From: an uncultured Eubacteriales bacterium
GTDB taxonomy: Bacteria; Bacillota; Clostridia; Christensenellales; UBA1242
Assembly: GCA_948512295.1 (NCBI GenBank)
Contig: CAOQRA010000003.1
Span: 1 to 60,297 of the forward strand
Length of the DNA stretch: 60,297 nt
Reading direction: 5' to 3'
Shown here piece after piece: positions 6,790-15,839 of the stretch. Position 1 is the first letter of the stretch. Every line of letters begins with the position of its first letter. A program made the position numbers and the translations under genes. The notes under the pieces were generated by a model. The model saw nothing but the letters and a program-made list of their open reading frames with translations, was not told the DNA's origin and made no database searches.

Positions 6790-7365
6790 TTAAACCTCTT
6801 GAGTTTGCTGCGACAAATGTGAAAATCGCATTCTTCCCGCAAGCTCTGGCGTAGGGAATGTAAGTGTGCAGCCGCTTGCCTCGAAATAATTATCTTCCTC
6901 ATAAAAAGGGTCTTCTACCAATCTAATATTATTTACCAAGCAAAAGTCATCAATGAAATTAGGACATTCGCATAACTTAAACCAAGACTTATCCACCAAC
7001 TTGCACTGTCTACGAAATTTTAAAGACTTGATTATTTCTGGCACGCCTGCACTAAGAGAGGCTAATGCAATTCCTACACACCCGCCGCCTATGATAGGAT
7101 TATTAAAACCTGTCAAAAAGTTAGCAAGTGCGCCACCTATTGCACCTAAAGCTAAAATGCCTGAAAATATACCCTTGCCTAGATTCAAGTCGTAAACCAT
7201 GGAGTTTTTAAGCAATGTATTTACTATATAATTAAAGACAAAATCAGATTTTTTCATTTCCTTTTCAAATTCCTCTCTGCTGCCGCAAAGAGAAGAATGT
7301 CCGTGCTTTTCGCTTAGCGCAATTTGCTCATCTATATAATTATTAATAACTTTTTTGTAATTCAT
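6790..7365 (-). CDS. Hypothetical protein with glycine-rich hydrophobic segment
   Basis: I do not recognise this family. The protein has about 191 residues. A central stretch (about residues 66-112, GIFSGILALGAIGGALANFL and following) is hydrophobic and glycine-rich enough for one or two membrane helices. The flanks are charged and the C-terminal half is cysteine-containing (KLCECPNFIDDFCL). It begins within the stop codon of the preceding 171-residue gene, so the two are translationally coupled. I prefer the ATG at 7365, which has GGGG five bases upstream; a GTG two codons earlier overlaps the upstream TGA. Confidence 0.6.
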   Translation of the reverse strand: MNYKKVINNYIDEQIALSEKHGHSSLCGSREEFEKEMKKSDFVFNYIVNTLLKNSMVYDLNLGKGIFSGILALGAIGGALANFLTGFNNPIIGGGCVGIALASLSAGVPEIIKSLKFRRQCKLVDKSWFKLCECPNFIDDFCLVNNIRLVEDPFYEEDNYFEASGCTLTFPTPELAGRMRFSHLSQQTQEV

Positions 7366-7367
7366 AC

Positions 7368-7883
7368 TCACCCCAAACTAGACTCATCAATCACTGGCTT
7401 AACTTCCCAATAGTCTATGCACGCGATTGCTTTGTCTGCATTATTGACAATTTTGATGTCATTTTCTTTTATAAATTTTTCTACATAAACTGGAAGATAT
7501 CTAAGTTGATCCCATTCATGTAATAGCCTTGAATCGCGTTTATTTAATTTATATACTTTCGCAACTTCGTTAAGTTCTAGCTTGTCAAAATCTGATAGTT
7601 TTTTATCCAAAACATCCTCGGTTAAAACCTCTTCGCCTCCTTCGCTTGTGAGTAAACACATAAGCGCATTTAAAAAATAACGTACAGGGAAATTTTTAAC
7701 AAAAATCTGCCTTTTTAAATATGGGCGCAAAACATCTCTTTCAATGCATTCTATATTTTTTATACAGGAGCGCGACCTTTCCATATGTTCGTCCCTATTA
7801 CTGATATAATATTCGCCATCCAATATAGCTTCTCGAACTTTATAGGCTCTTACAATTTCATAATAATTTTTCTGATTTTTCAT
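7368..7883 (-). CDS. Hypothetical protein (171 aa)
   Basis: This is a soluble, charged protein of no recognised family. It is rich in Lys, Glu and Arg and mostly predicted helical. It starts with ATG behind GAGGT and overlaps the downstream gene by 4 nt. It lies just below ligA, separated only by a small hairpin. The coupled pair 7883-6790 could be a two-component module of unknown role; nothing in either protein identifies a toxin, antitoxin or enzyme active site. Confidence 0.6.
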   Translation of the reverse strand: MKNQKNYYEIVRAYKVREAILDGEYYISNRDEHMERSRSCIKNIECIERDVLRPYLKRQIFVKNFPVRYFLNALMCLLTSEGGEEVLTEDVLDKKLSDFDKLELNEVAKVYKLNKRDSRLLHEWDQLRYLPVYVEKFIKENDIKIVNNADKAIACIDYWEVKPVIDESSLG

Positions 7884-7892
7884 TTTTACCTC

Positions 7893-7917
7893 AAAAAAAG
7901 TATACTACTCGTATACT
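7893..7917 (-). terminator. Small hairpin with U run after ligA
   Basis: AGTATAC/GTATACT (perfect 7 bp, 5-nt loop) overlaps the ligA stop codon and is followed in the mRNA by a U run, just before the ribosome binding site of the 171-residue protein. It probably terminates some ligA transcripts and lets others read through. Confidence 0.5.
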
Positions 7918-9884
7918 CTTTTGTCAATAGCTATTTTTAATTTAATAAGGTCCTCTTGCGTCAAAATTTGAATTCCAAGAGCTTTTGCTTTGGTGTATTT
8001 CGAGCCTGGATTTTCGCCTAACAAACAAAAATCTGTATTTTTTGAAACGCTAGAGCTTGTTCGACCTCCAAGACTTTCAATAAGTGCCTCAGCCTCATTT
8101 CGCGATAAATTTGGCAGCGTACCCGTCAGCACGATTGTTTTACCTTTAAGAGGTAGATTTCCCGTATTTTTAACAGGATATTTAATTTTTACACCATGCT
8201 CAAACAGCTTTTCAATCTCTTTTAAATTGTATTCCTCATCAAAAAACTCTCGAATTTTTAAAGCGATTACTTCTCCTACATCACGAATGGAAGCAAGTCT
8301 TTCTATACTTGCATTTTGTATGTCATTCAAACTATCAAATTCATTCGCTAAATCCTTAGCAGTTTTATCTCCAACCTCACTTATGCCTAGCGCAAACAAA
8401 AATCTATTAAAAGTAATATTTTTGCTTTTTTCTATTGAATTGATGATATTATCCGCTTTTTTTTGCTTAAAACTTGGTAATTTTAATAAGTCGTCAATTT
8501 TAATTTCAAATAGGTCAGATAATTTTCGCACGCCTAATTCATCATAAAATAGTTTTGCAGTCTTCTCAGAAAACCCCTCAATATTGAATGCATTTCTGCT
8601 TGCAAAATGCGAAATTCTGTCCACAACTTGCTCTCGACAACCAAAGTGATTTGTACAAAACAGTAAAGGCCCAACCCTGGTCAATTTTTCGCCACAACTT
8701 GGACAAGTTTCGGGATGAGTAATAGCTTTTGCATTTGGCAATTCTTCGGCTAAACCCATAACTTCTGGAATTACCTCATTACTTCGCCTTACAAATACTC
8801 GACTACCTATAGAAATGTTTTTGCGCTGAATATCTTCAATATTATTAAGCGTTGCACGTGATACAGTTGCCCCCGCAAGCTCGACAGGGTCAAGGCAGGC
8901 AATAGGCGTCACTCTTCCGCTTCTCCCCACCTGCCAAATTACATCTTGTAATAAAGTGGATAACTCTTGCGCTTCAAACTTAAATGCAATCGCCCATTTA
9001 GGAAACTTATTCGTCCATCCTATTTGCTCCCGAGGTTGCACCTTATTTATTTTAATAACCATTCCATCAATAAGCATGTCAAGTTTGCCTTTGATTTTAT
9101 CGACAGCGTCTATTTCTTTTACAATTTCATTAAAGTCATTAAAAACTTTAAAATATTCTCCCGTCTTAAAGCCGTTTTCAACCAAAAATTCATGCATTGC
9201 TTTTTGCGTTAAAAATTCATGGCCGTCACATTTTAAAATGGAATAGCAAAAATAGTCTAGTTTACGCTTGGCTGTTTCTTTGGGGTCAAGATTACGTATA
9301 GCACCAGCAACACCATTGCGTGCATTTTTAAGTTTTATCTCAGCAGTTTTATTATATTCGGCAAGACTGGATTGCAGCATCATTCCCTCACCCTGAACTA
9401 TAAGCTTGTTTTTAAATTTAATTTTCAAAGGTACGCTTTTAATAGTTCTAACTTGGGCTGTGACATCTTCGCCAACAATTCCATTACCGCGAGTGGTGGC
9501 GTTTTGAAAAATTCCGTTATCGTATTCAAGCACAAGTTGAAGTCCGTCAAACTTGTATTCGAGAGCAAAATCTGTGCCCCCGCTTTTTAAATTCATTTCC
9601 GCAAACCATGCCTTTAAATCATCAAGATCTCGAACCTTATTTAAACTGTAAAGCCTTACCTCGTGCTGTTTTTTTGTAAAGCCGTCAAGTACTGTGTCGC
9701 CCACTCTTAATGTTGGAGAGCCCTCAAGCGTAACCCCTGTCAACTTTTCAAGGTCAACTAAACTATAATATAATTTGTCATATTCAGCGTCAGAAATAGT
9801 AGGATTGTCATAGACATAATAATTGATATTATGTTTATTTATTTCTTCAATAAGCCTTTGCATTTTTTGAATATTATCCATCAT
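7905..9884 (-). CDS. ligA: NAD-dependent DNA ligase
   Basis: LigA seals nicks during replication and repair using NAD. The order is an N-terminal NAD-binding Ia domain, the adenylation domain with catalytic lysine K111 in LEYKFDG, an OB fold, a zinc finger (CPSCGEKL, then FCTNHFGCREQ), helix-hairpin-helix repeats, and a C-terminal BRCT domain (about 575-655, GKTIVLTGTLPNLSRNEAE). The length of 659 residues is normal. The adenylation motif ATTRGNGIVGEDVT and the zinc finger's second half differ somewhat from common LigA sequences. The start overlaps the pcrA stop (ATGA). A second ATG at 9881 has better spacing to GGAGG and may be the real start. Confidence 0.93.
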   Translation of the reverse strand: MMDNIQKMQRLIEEINKHNINYYVYDNPTISDAEYDKLYYSLVDLEKLTGVTLEGSPTLRVGDTVLDGFTKKQHEVRLYSLNKVRDLDDLKAWFAEMNLKSGGTDFALEYKFDGLQLVLEYDNGIFQNATTRGNGIVGEDVTAQVRTIKSVPLKIKFKNKLIVQGEGMMLQSSLAEYNKTAEIKLKNARNGVAGAIRNLDPKETAKRKLDYFCYSILKCDGHEFLTQKAMHEFLVENGFKTGEYFKVFNDFNEIVKEIDAVDKIKGKLDMLIDGMVIKINKVQPREQIGWTNKFPKWAIAFKFEAQELSTLLQDVIWQVGRSGRVTPIACLDPVELAGATVSRATLNNIEDIQRKNISIGSRVFVRRSNEVIPEVMGLAEELPNAKAITHPETCPSCGEKLTRVGPLLFCTNHFGCREQVVDRISHFASRNAFNIEGFSEKTAKLFYDELGVRKLSDLFEIKIDDLLKLPSFKQKKADNIINSIEKSKNITFNRFLFALGISEVGDKTAKDLANEFDSLNDIQNASIERLASIRDVGEVIALKIREFFDEEYNLKEIEKLFEHGVKIKYPVKNTGNLPLKGKTIVLTGTLPNLSRNEAEALIESLGGRTSSSVSKNTDFCLLGENPGSKYTKAKALGIQILTQEDLIKLKIAIDKRVYE

Positions 9885-12079
9885 TCCTCCAAAATTTCAA
9901 GTTTAGCAGAACCCAGCATTAAACTTTTTTTACCAAAATCATCGAAAATAATATCCCCAACTTCACCATCCTCAGAAATTTCAATAATAGTTCCCTCGCC
10001 ATAACGTGCATAATTAATTCTCATACCCACTTTGTATTTAGAAGTATCCATTCGCACGGCACTCTCTTTCACTTCTTTACGTAAAACCGATTTATGGTCA
10101 AAAAGAGGTTTTGAAGTAAAGTTTTCATAAAAATCGCCAGTATTTGATGAAAAAATTGCTTTTTTAGTTAAATTTTCCGATTTTTTGCTATCTAAAGTTA
10201 TAAGCCCTAGCTCACGTATAAACCTACTTGGCATTTGATATTGACTTTCTTTATATAAAAATCTTTTAGAAGTATGGGATAAATATAAAAGTTCCTCAGC
10301 GCGGGTGAGCGCCACATACATCAATCGTCGCTCCTCTTCAAGTTCGCTAGTTTTACCATTTCTAACAATTGGGAAAATACCATCCTCTAAACCTATTATA
10401 AATACAACTTTAAATTCCAGTCCTTTAACTGAATGCACTGTGGCTATTGTAACTGCTCCACCCTCACCAATCTCATCGGTGTCAGTTTTTAAGGTTACGC
10501 TTTCCAAAAAGTCTGATAGAGAGCCCTCTGGATTTTGTTTTTCGAAATCCTCCACTGAAGAAATAAAACTTTCTATATTTAAAATCCTGTTTAAATCTTC
10601 TTCCTCGTTTTGATTATAAGATTCTTGAATTTTGAACTGTTTTACAACGCTTCTAACAAACTCGGAAAGCGGCAGTTGGCATTTTTCAAGTTCAAGATAA
10701 CTTTCACGAAATTCTTGCAATTTTTTAAAGATTGCAGGTTCAGATAAAATATCTTCCGATATAATACTCTCCAGCATAGATTTGTCATCTGAGAGCGCTT
10801 TGATTTTAGCCACAGCCACATCGCCAATACTGCGTTTTGGAAAGTTTATAATTCGCTCCAATGAAACATCATCTTTTTTATTTACAAAAATGCGCAGATA
10901 AGCAATAACATTACGTATTTCCACACGTTCATAAAATTTAAATCCGCCATAAATTTTGTGCGGAATGTTAAAGCTTAATAAAGCCTCTTCCACACTTCTT
11001 GAAAGCGCATTCATGCGCATAAGTACAGCCATATCTTTATATTCATAGCCTTTTAGGTGCAAGGATTCTATATTTTTTGCGACAAAAAGCGCTTCATCAC
11101 GCTCATCATAGGCGTTATAAAGCATGGGCATCTGTCCTTTGTCCTTGTCCGTCCACATTTTTTTATCAAGTCTTGTGGTGTTGTTTTTTATAACATTGTT
11201 AGCAATCTCCAATATGCCAGCTGTAGAGCGATAGTTTCTTTCCAATTTAAACACTTTGACATCTTTAAAATCCTTTTTAAAGTCAAATATATTTTTAAAG
11301 TTAGCACCGCGCCAACTATAAATACATTGGTCTTCATCACCAACTACAAAAATATTGCCATGCACGCTTGCAAGCATTTTGACAAGAGCATACTGCACGC
11401 TGTTAGTATCTTGAAACTCATCTACAAGAATGTATTTAAATCTGTTAGCATAATAATCTAACACCTGTGGCACGCTTTCAAAAAGCTGATATGTTTTCCT
11501 AAGCAAATCATCAAAATCTAAAGCATTATTTTTTTTAAGTTTTTCCTCATATGCAGAAATAAGCATACAGATTTTATGCATATCCTGTTCGTCTTTATGA
11601 AGCAAAAAATAATCCTCTAGGCTAAGAGTTTCATTCTTATAGTTAGAAATATAATGAGAAAGTGATTTTTTTATTTTGTCATCTATAATGCCGCGTTCTT
11701 CTAAAACCTCTTTGATTACTTTGTCAGTATCGCTTTCCGAATATATAGTAAAGTCTTTTGAGTAATTACCAAGGCTTACAATATCTCTCCTTAAAATGCG
11801 AGCACACATAGAGTGAAACGTAGATATCCATATTTGCTCCGCACCCTCCACCATTTCAGCTATACGACTTTTCATCTCTCCTGCTGCTTTATTGGTAAAA
11901 GTGATTGCCAAAATATTAAAAGGCAACACACCTTTTTCCTTTAATAAATATGCAACGCGATGAGTAAGCAATCGTGTTTTTCCGCTACCAGCGCCAGCTG
12001 TGACAAGCACAGCCCCCTCTGTTTCTTTCAAAGGTGCAAGCTGTTCATCATTAAGTGAGTTTATATCAAATTTGTTCAT
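9881..12079 (-). CDS. pcrA: UvrD/Rep-family DNA helicase PcrA
   Basis: PcrA is a 3'-5' superfamily 1A helicase for repair and for clearing replication obstacles. Walker A is GAGSGKTR (about residues 29-36), motif II is DEFQD, and QCIYSWRGA, ATVHSVKGLEF and YVALTRAEE complete the helicase motifs. The C-terminal 60 residues (VGMRINYARYGEGTIIEI) form the PcrA-type Tudor-like RNA polymerase-binding module, which favours PcrA over generic UvrD. No ribosome binding site precedes the ATG. A TATATT box (12086-12091) is 6 nt upstream, so the transcript may be leaderless. It is the first gene of a pcrA-ligA operon, as in Bacillus. Confidence 0.94.
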   Translation of the reverse strand: MNKFDINSLNDEQLAPLKETEGAVLVTAGAGSGKTRLLTHRVAYLLKEKGVLPFNILAITFTNKAAGEMKSRIAEMVEGAEQIWISTFHSMCARILRRDIVSLGNYSKDFTIYSESDTDKVIKEVLEERGIIDDKIKKSLSHYISNYKNETLSLEDYFLLHKDEQDMHKICMLISAYEEKLKKNNALDFDDLLRKTYQLFESVPQVLDYYANRFKYILVDEFQDTNSVQYALVKMLASVHGNIFVVGDEDQCIYSWRGANFKNIFDFKKDFKDVKVFKLERNYRSTAGILEIANNVIKNNTTRLDKKMWTDKDKGQMPMLYNAYDERDEALFVAKNIESLHLKGYEYKDMAVLMRMNALSRSVEEALLSFNIPHKIYGGFKFYERVEIRNVIAYLRIFVNKKDDVSLERIINFPKRSIGDVAVAKIKALSDDKSMLESIISEDILSEPAIFKKLQEFRESYLELEKCQLPLSEFVRSVVKQFKIQESYNQNEEEDLNRILNIESFISSVEDFEKQNPEGSLSDFLESVTLKTDTDEIGEGGAVTIATVHSVKGLEFKVVFIIGLEDGIFPIVRNGKTSELEEERRLMYVALTRAEELLYLSHTSKRFLYKESQYQMPSRFIRELGLITLDSKKSENLTKKAIFSSNTGDFYENFTSKPLFDHKSVLRKEVKESAVRMDTSKYKVGMRINYARYGEGTIIEISEDGEVGDIIFDDFGKKSLMLGSAKLEILEE

Positions 12080-12085
12080 ATATTA

Positions 12086-12113
12086 AATATAGCTTAAACG
12101 CTCAAAAAAACAA
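12086..12113 (-). promoter_or_regulatory. Promoter of pcrA placed for a leaderless mRNA
   Basis: Minus strand: TTGTTT (12108-12113), a 16-nt spacer and TATATT (12086-12091), ending 6 nt before the ATG. Confidence 0.5.
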
Positions 12114-12132
12114 AATAAAAAACGAAGAAAAA

Positions 12133-12453
12133 CTAACCTATGACTTGTTCGCTTTCTAATCTTTTTCGAAATCTATGATATTTTTCAATAGTATCCAGTA
12201 AATACTTTTCTCTTCCGCGTGCATCTAATCGCAACATTAGACTTTCATCCATTAAATACTTCATAGGATTTATAATGTCGGCATCACCCATAAGCAAATC
12301 TCGCACCTTGCTGTAGAATAAATCGTCATTATCGCTAATTACTTTTACATCAATATCGCTGTCAACAACATGCAAACCGTTGCCAGTTTCTTTCTTGTGT
12401 ATCATTCTGTTTTTAGCTTTAAGTGCAAGAGCTTTTAACACTTCCTTTTTCAT
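12133..12453 (-). CDS. Conserved-looking hypothetical protein (106 aa)
   Basis: This is a small, basic, mostly helical protein with no recognised domain. The C-terminal half (NPMKYLMDESLMLRLDARGR and the RFRKRLE tail) looks well constrained. It starts with ATG behind AAGGAG, and a good promoter (TTGCTA, 16 nt, TATACT, 12498-12525) lies upstream. It sits between holA and pcrA as its own transcription unit. A role in DNA metabolism would be only guilt by position. Confidence 0.65.
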   Translation of the reverse strand: MKKEVLKALALKAKNRMIHKKETGNGLHVVDSDIDVKVISDNDDLFYSKVRDLLMGDADIINPMKYLMDESLMLRLDARGREKYLLDTIEKYHRFRKRLESEQVIG

Positions 12454-12497
12454 ATTTACTCCTTTAAAATTTCCCCTTTTTTAGGGACTGCAAGGAA

Positions 12498-12525
12498 AGT
12501 ATAGCAAGAAGCGTTAATTTAGCAA
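12498..12525 (-). promoter_or_regulatory. Promoter of the 106-residue protein gene
   Basis: Minus strand: TTGCTA (12520-12525), a 16-nt spacer and TATACT (12498-12503). Confidence 0.6.
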
Positions 12526-12530
12526 AACGT

Positions 12531-12547
12531 ATTTAACGTCGTTAAAT
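12531..12547. promoter_or_regulatory. Perfect 17-bp dyad ATTTAACGTCGTTAAAT
   Basis: ATTTAAC/GTTAAAT around a GTC centre lies immediately upstream of the -35 of the promoter at 12498-12525. Its position suits a regulator binding site; no candidate regulator is known. Confidence 0.35.
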
Positions 12548-12625
12548 CTAATATTATGTCGAATTTTATTAAAAAGGCGCATAATTTCAATCTTAAAAAA
12601 CACCGACAAAAATCTTACACGGAAG

Positions 12626-13570
12626 TTAAATATACAAGATAGAAAAAACAAGATAATATAATGCGGTCGTGGAAAGCATCTCTCCTGATTTAATTTTATA
12701 ATCTATATCCTCTAAAAGCGCATATATTTTTTTTAGTTGCATTTTAGAAAAATTGTTTACCTGCTCACGCTGCTTAGAAATTGCATACTCCCTTACTGAA
12801 AGAAGAGAGGCAAGCTCTGAATTGGTCATATCTGATATAGCAATAAAGAATAAGCGTCTAAAGTGATTGGTAATAAGTGCTAATGTACCTGGCTGCTTTT
12901 CCATCTGATTTAAAAGCACAATGGCTTTATCCAGATTTTTCTTACCTAAAGCTTCCGTAAGTTGAAAGACAGCGAACTCAATATTCTTATGGACAACGTT
13001 TTCTATTAATTTTTTGGTGACAAGGCTGTCGCTTGTGTCAAAGTAGATAAGTTTATCAAGTTCGTTCATAGCGAAAGTTAGATAGCCATTACAATAGTCA
13101 AGTAAAGTTTCCGCCGCCTCCGAGCTTATCTGTTTACCATTTTTAGCAAGCTCAGCGACGATAATATTTTTTGCGAGCGTTCTATCCATACGTTTTGCAT
13201 CCACAAATTCGCAAGACGTCTTGAAAGCCAAAAACTGATTATTATAATCTAAAATCATTAAAATGGTGGTTTTGCAAGGATTTTTTAAATACTCAGCCAG
13301 AATTTTGCCATCATTTTCATTTAGCTTAGCTATGTTTTTAATAATAACTAATCTTCTATCACTTCCCATAGGCATAAATTCGCAAGCGTTTACAATGGTC
13401 TGCATATTGAAGTTGTCATCATCAAAAACCGCCTTGTTAAAATCTGGCAAACATAAATTCATAGCCTTTTCAAGCATGGCTACCGCCTTGTCGTACAAAA
13501 ATAAATCCTCACCATTAACTAAATAGCATGGTGCAAGAGAAGATTTAATTCGCGACTTAAAAGTTTTCAA
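12626..13570 (-). CDS. holA: DNA polymerase III delta subunit
   Basis: HolA is the clamp-loader wrench that opens the sliding clamp. It has the N-terminal AAA-like fold starting CYLVNGEDLFLYDKAV, the central segment with VNACEFMPMGSDRRLVII, and the helical C-terminal collar domain (LALITNHFRRLFFIA). The length of about 314 residues is typical. I place the start at the TTG at 13570, 5 nt after GGAGG and overlapping the comEC TGA. A TTG four codons upstream would contain the ribosome binding site itself. It is coupled to comEC, the order found in many Firmicutes. Confidence 0.88.
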   Translation of the reverse strand: MKTFKSRIKSSLAPCYLVNGEDLFLYDKAVAMLEKAMNLCLPDFNKAVFDDDNFNMQTIVNACEFMPMGSDRRLVIIKNIAKLNENDGKILAEYLKNPCKTTILMILDYNNQFLAFKTSCEFVDAKRMDRTLAKNIIVAELAKNGKQISSEAAETLLDYCNGYLTFAMNELDKLIYFDTSDSLVTKKLIENVVHKNIEFAVFQLTEALGKKNLDKAIVLLNQMEKQPGTLALITNHFRRLFFIAISDMTNSELASLLSVREYAISKQREQVNNFSKMQLKKIYALLEDIDYKIKSGEMLSTTALYYLVFSILYI

Positions 13571-15648
13571 TCCAGCCTCCAATAATCGCTGCGGCCTGGC
13601 TCAAGTGAAAATTCAAGATTGCCAAGCTCAAAGCAGTTTATCTGATTATATCCTTGGTTATTATATAAAATTGAGCCATCGACATAAACAAGGTCGAAAA
13701 AGTTATTTTGCAGATAACTATTTATTTCATTATAACCGTTAAGAGAAAAACTAGCAAGAAAAATTGACACATCGTCAAAATTTATTTTAACCCCTAAGCC
13801 GCTTTGCTCATACTCAATATTAAACACGCCAGCATTTACCGGTTTTCCACTTTCAGCATTTAAAATAATGCTTGTACCACCCTCACATGGACATATGATC
13901 TTTTTAACATTGTAACCTGTCCATAAATCTATTTCCTCTTCAGTTGGCAAATCTTCTAAGACTACATAATCTACATTTTTAATACCTGCATTTTTTAAAT
14001 TGCGCATAATATAACTTTGCTTTAAATTTGTGTAAGTAACAATGCTGTTTCCGCTTTCACTGGTAGCGATCAAACATTCCATTTGCCCTGAGTTCAAAGT
14101 AGAAAAGCCTGTATTTGCCGCTTTAGGAATAAAGTTTACCGCAACTGACACAACAAGTAAAAGACTCATAACACTGCCAGAAATAAATTTAGCAGCCTTT
14201 TTCATAATGGTAAAATGACTTGTAAGAAATAGTATTAAGAATATAAAAATCGTCAAAGCAAGGTCAAATTGCAAAAGTGGCACTTGGAAGCTGGTGGAAG
14301 CGAAAAATTTGGCAATAATATTAGATAAATCAAAACCTCTGTCAAAAATCCATAACACTTTACCTATTGCAGGAATGATTAATATAAAAATAATAGAAAT
14401 CATCAAAAGTGGATACATAAAGGAAAACAATGGCACGATTAATAAATTGGCAAAAAATGATAGCAAATTAACTGAAGTTTGAAAGGTGGAAAGAAAAGGT
14501 AAAATGCCAATTTGAGCGGAAAACGTTAACGCTAAATATTCTGCCAGTTTATCTGGCATTACCCGTTTAAAGATGTTTGAAATCGGTCTATACAATAAGA
14601 ATATGGCGGCGACTGAAGAAAAACTCATTAAAAAGCCAATATCAAATGCATAGAGAGGTTTAATTAACAAAATGATAAAGCCTGCAAGCCCCAGCGCATT
14701 CAAGTTATCATACTGTCTGCCGCTAAGAGATGCCAGCATCATAATCACAGCCATAATGCTCGCTCGCATAACAGAGGGCGTGAAGCCGCAAACAATATTA
14801 AAAGCAAGAAGAATAATAGAAGTAATAATCGTCGTAGGCAAGCGTTTAAGTCTTAAAAGACGAAGCACGAAATATATGAGAGCAATCAAAAATCCCACAT
14901 GTAAGCCAGAAACAGTTAAAACATGAATAATCCCTGAATTTTGATAATAACCTTTGACTTCATAGTCAATGTCACTTTTATCACCAAACAGCACAGCATA
15001 ACAAATACTTGCATTGTTTTCAGACATATTAGAATATAAAACATCTTTAACTTTTAAACGCAAACTTTCATCAAAAGTCAAATATGAAGACACTACTAAG
15101 CATTGCGAATAATCGGTAGAAGCAAGGTAGCCTATATCATTTCTATAATAAAAAGAATTAAACTGTCCAAGATTAAAAAGCCTAGCAGTTTGAAGATTGG
15201 CTTTAAATGTCAGTTTATCCCCAGGCTCAAGCTTGTCTTCCTTGCCTGCACTAATATTCACATAAACATTTTTAGCATGCTCGCCATTGATAAGTACGTC
15301 TTCAAGGACGATGTAATAGCTTGCACTATCATAACTTGAATAATCTCTAAAGTTGTCCGTCACCCGCCCAACAACTACACATTCATTATCATAGCTAGGC
15401 GCTGTAGAAATATGCGACCCCAGAAAAAAGAACCCATTGCCCACCAAAAAGAAAGCCAGCACAAGTACAAATCCTTTCCACTTCCTATAGGCTATAATAA
15501 AAGCGATATAAACCGCAAAAAGTACACAAGTAAGCACAATAGGCAAAATATTCCCAGCAAAAAGCCCCTTTGCAATGGCTATTCCAAAAAGAAAAGCAAG
15601 AAAGGGATAGAAAATATATCTAAAATGCATCAACTTTTTGTCTTTCAT
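13567..15648 (-). CDS. comEC: ComEC/Rec2 DNA-uptake channel with degenerate C-terminal domain
   Basis: ComEC forms the channel that takes single-stranded DNA across the membrane during transformation. After N-terminal membrane helices comes the soluble OB-like segment (CVVVGRVTDNFRDYSS). The competence domain with its signature HVLTVSGLHVGFLIAL follows, then about eight more membrane helices. The C-terminal about 200 residues occupy the place of the metallo-beta-lactamase-like nuclease domain, but the HxHxDH and DVGQGDA motifs are missing (LNSGQMECLIAT stands instead). The ATG at 15648 is my preferred start; an upstream TTG is possible. Neither has a clear ribosome binding site. Confidence 0.88.
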   Translation of the reverse strand: MKDKKLMHFRYIFYPFLAFLFGIAIAKGLFAGNILPIVLTCVLFAVYIAFIIAYRKWKGFVLVLAFFLVGNGFFFLGSHISTAPSYDNECVVVGRVTDNFRDYSSYDSASYYIVLEDVLINGEHAKNVYVNISAGKEDKLEPGDKLTFKANLQTARLFNLGQFNSFYYRNDIGYLASTDYSQCLVVSSYLTFDESLRLKVKDVLYSNMSENNASICYAVLFGDKSDIDYEVKGYYQNSGIIHVLTVSGLHVGFLIALIYFVLRLLRLKRLPTTIITSIILLAFNIVCGFTPSVMRASIMAVIMMLASLSGRQYDNLNALGLAGFIILLIKPLYAFDIGFLMSFSSVAAIFLLYRPISNIFKRVMPDKLAEYLALTFSAQIGILPFLSTFQTSVNLLSFFANLLIVPLFSFMYPLLMISIIFILIIPAIGKVLWIFDRGFDLSNIIAKFFASTSFQVPLLQFDLALTIFIFLILFLTSHFTIMKKAAKFISGSVMSLLLVVSVAVNFIPKAANTGFSTLNSGQMECLIATSESGNSIVTYTNLKQSYIMRNLKNAGIKNVDYVVLEDLPTEEEIDLWTGYNVKKIICPCEGGTSIILNAESGKPVNAGVFNIEYEQSGLGVKINFDDVSIFLASFSLNGYNEINSYLQNNFFDLVYVDGSILYNNQGYNQINCFELGNLEFSLEPGRSDYWRLD

Positions 15649-15811
15649 AAAACATATTAATTGTAAATGAATTTCGTCGAAAAACAAAGAGTTTTGACGA
15701 AATAGTTAAAAATATTTATAATAAAATTCGTAACAACCATTAATTTTAAAGAATTTGCAAACGAAATATGTCGAAATTATAAAAAACAAGTGCTTTTCGA
15801 ATATATTTTAC

Positions 15812-15839
15812 AAAAAACGCGGGAAAGCCCGCGTTTTTT
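15812..15839 (-). terminator. Rho-independent terminator of the 15838 lipoprotein gene
   Basis: A 12-bp stem, AAAAAACGCGGG/CCCGCGTTTTTT with an AAAG loop, overlaps the stop codon of the lipoprotein gene and is followed by a T run in that direction. Confidence 0.85.

Noticed and set aside
7899..7917. AGTATAC/GTATACT as an operator
   Set aside because: It overlaps the ligA stop codon and is followed by a U run in the mRNA, so a terminator role is simpler.
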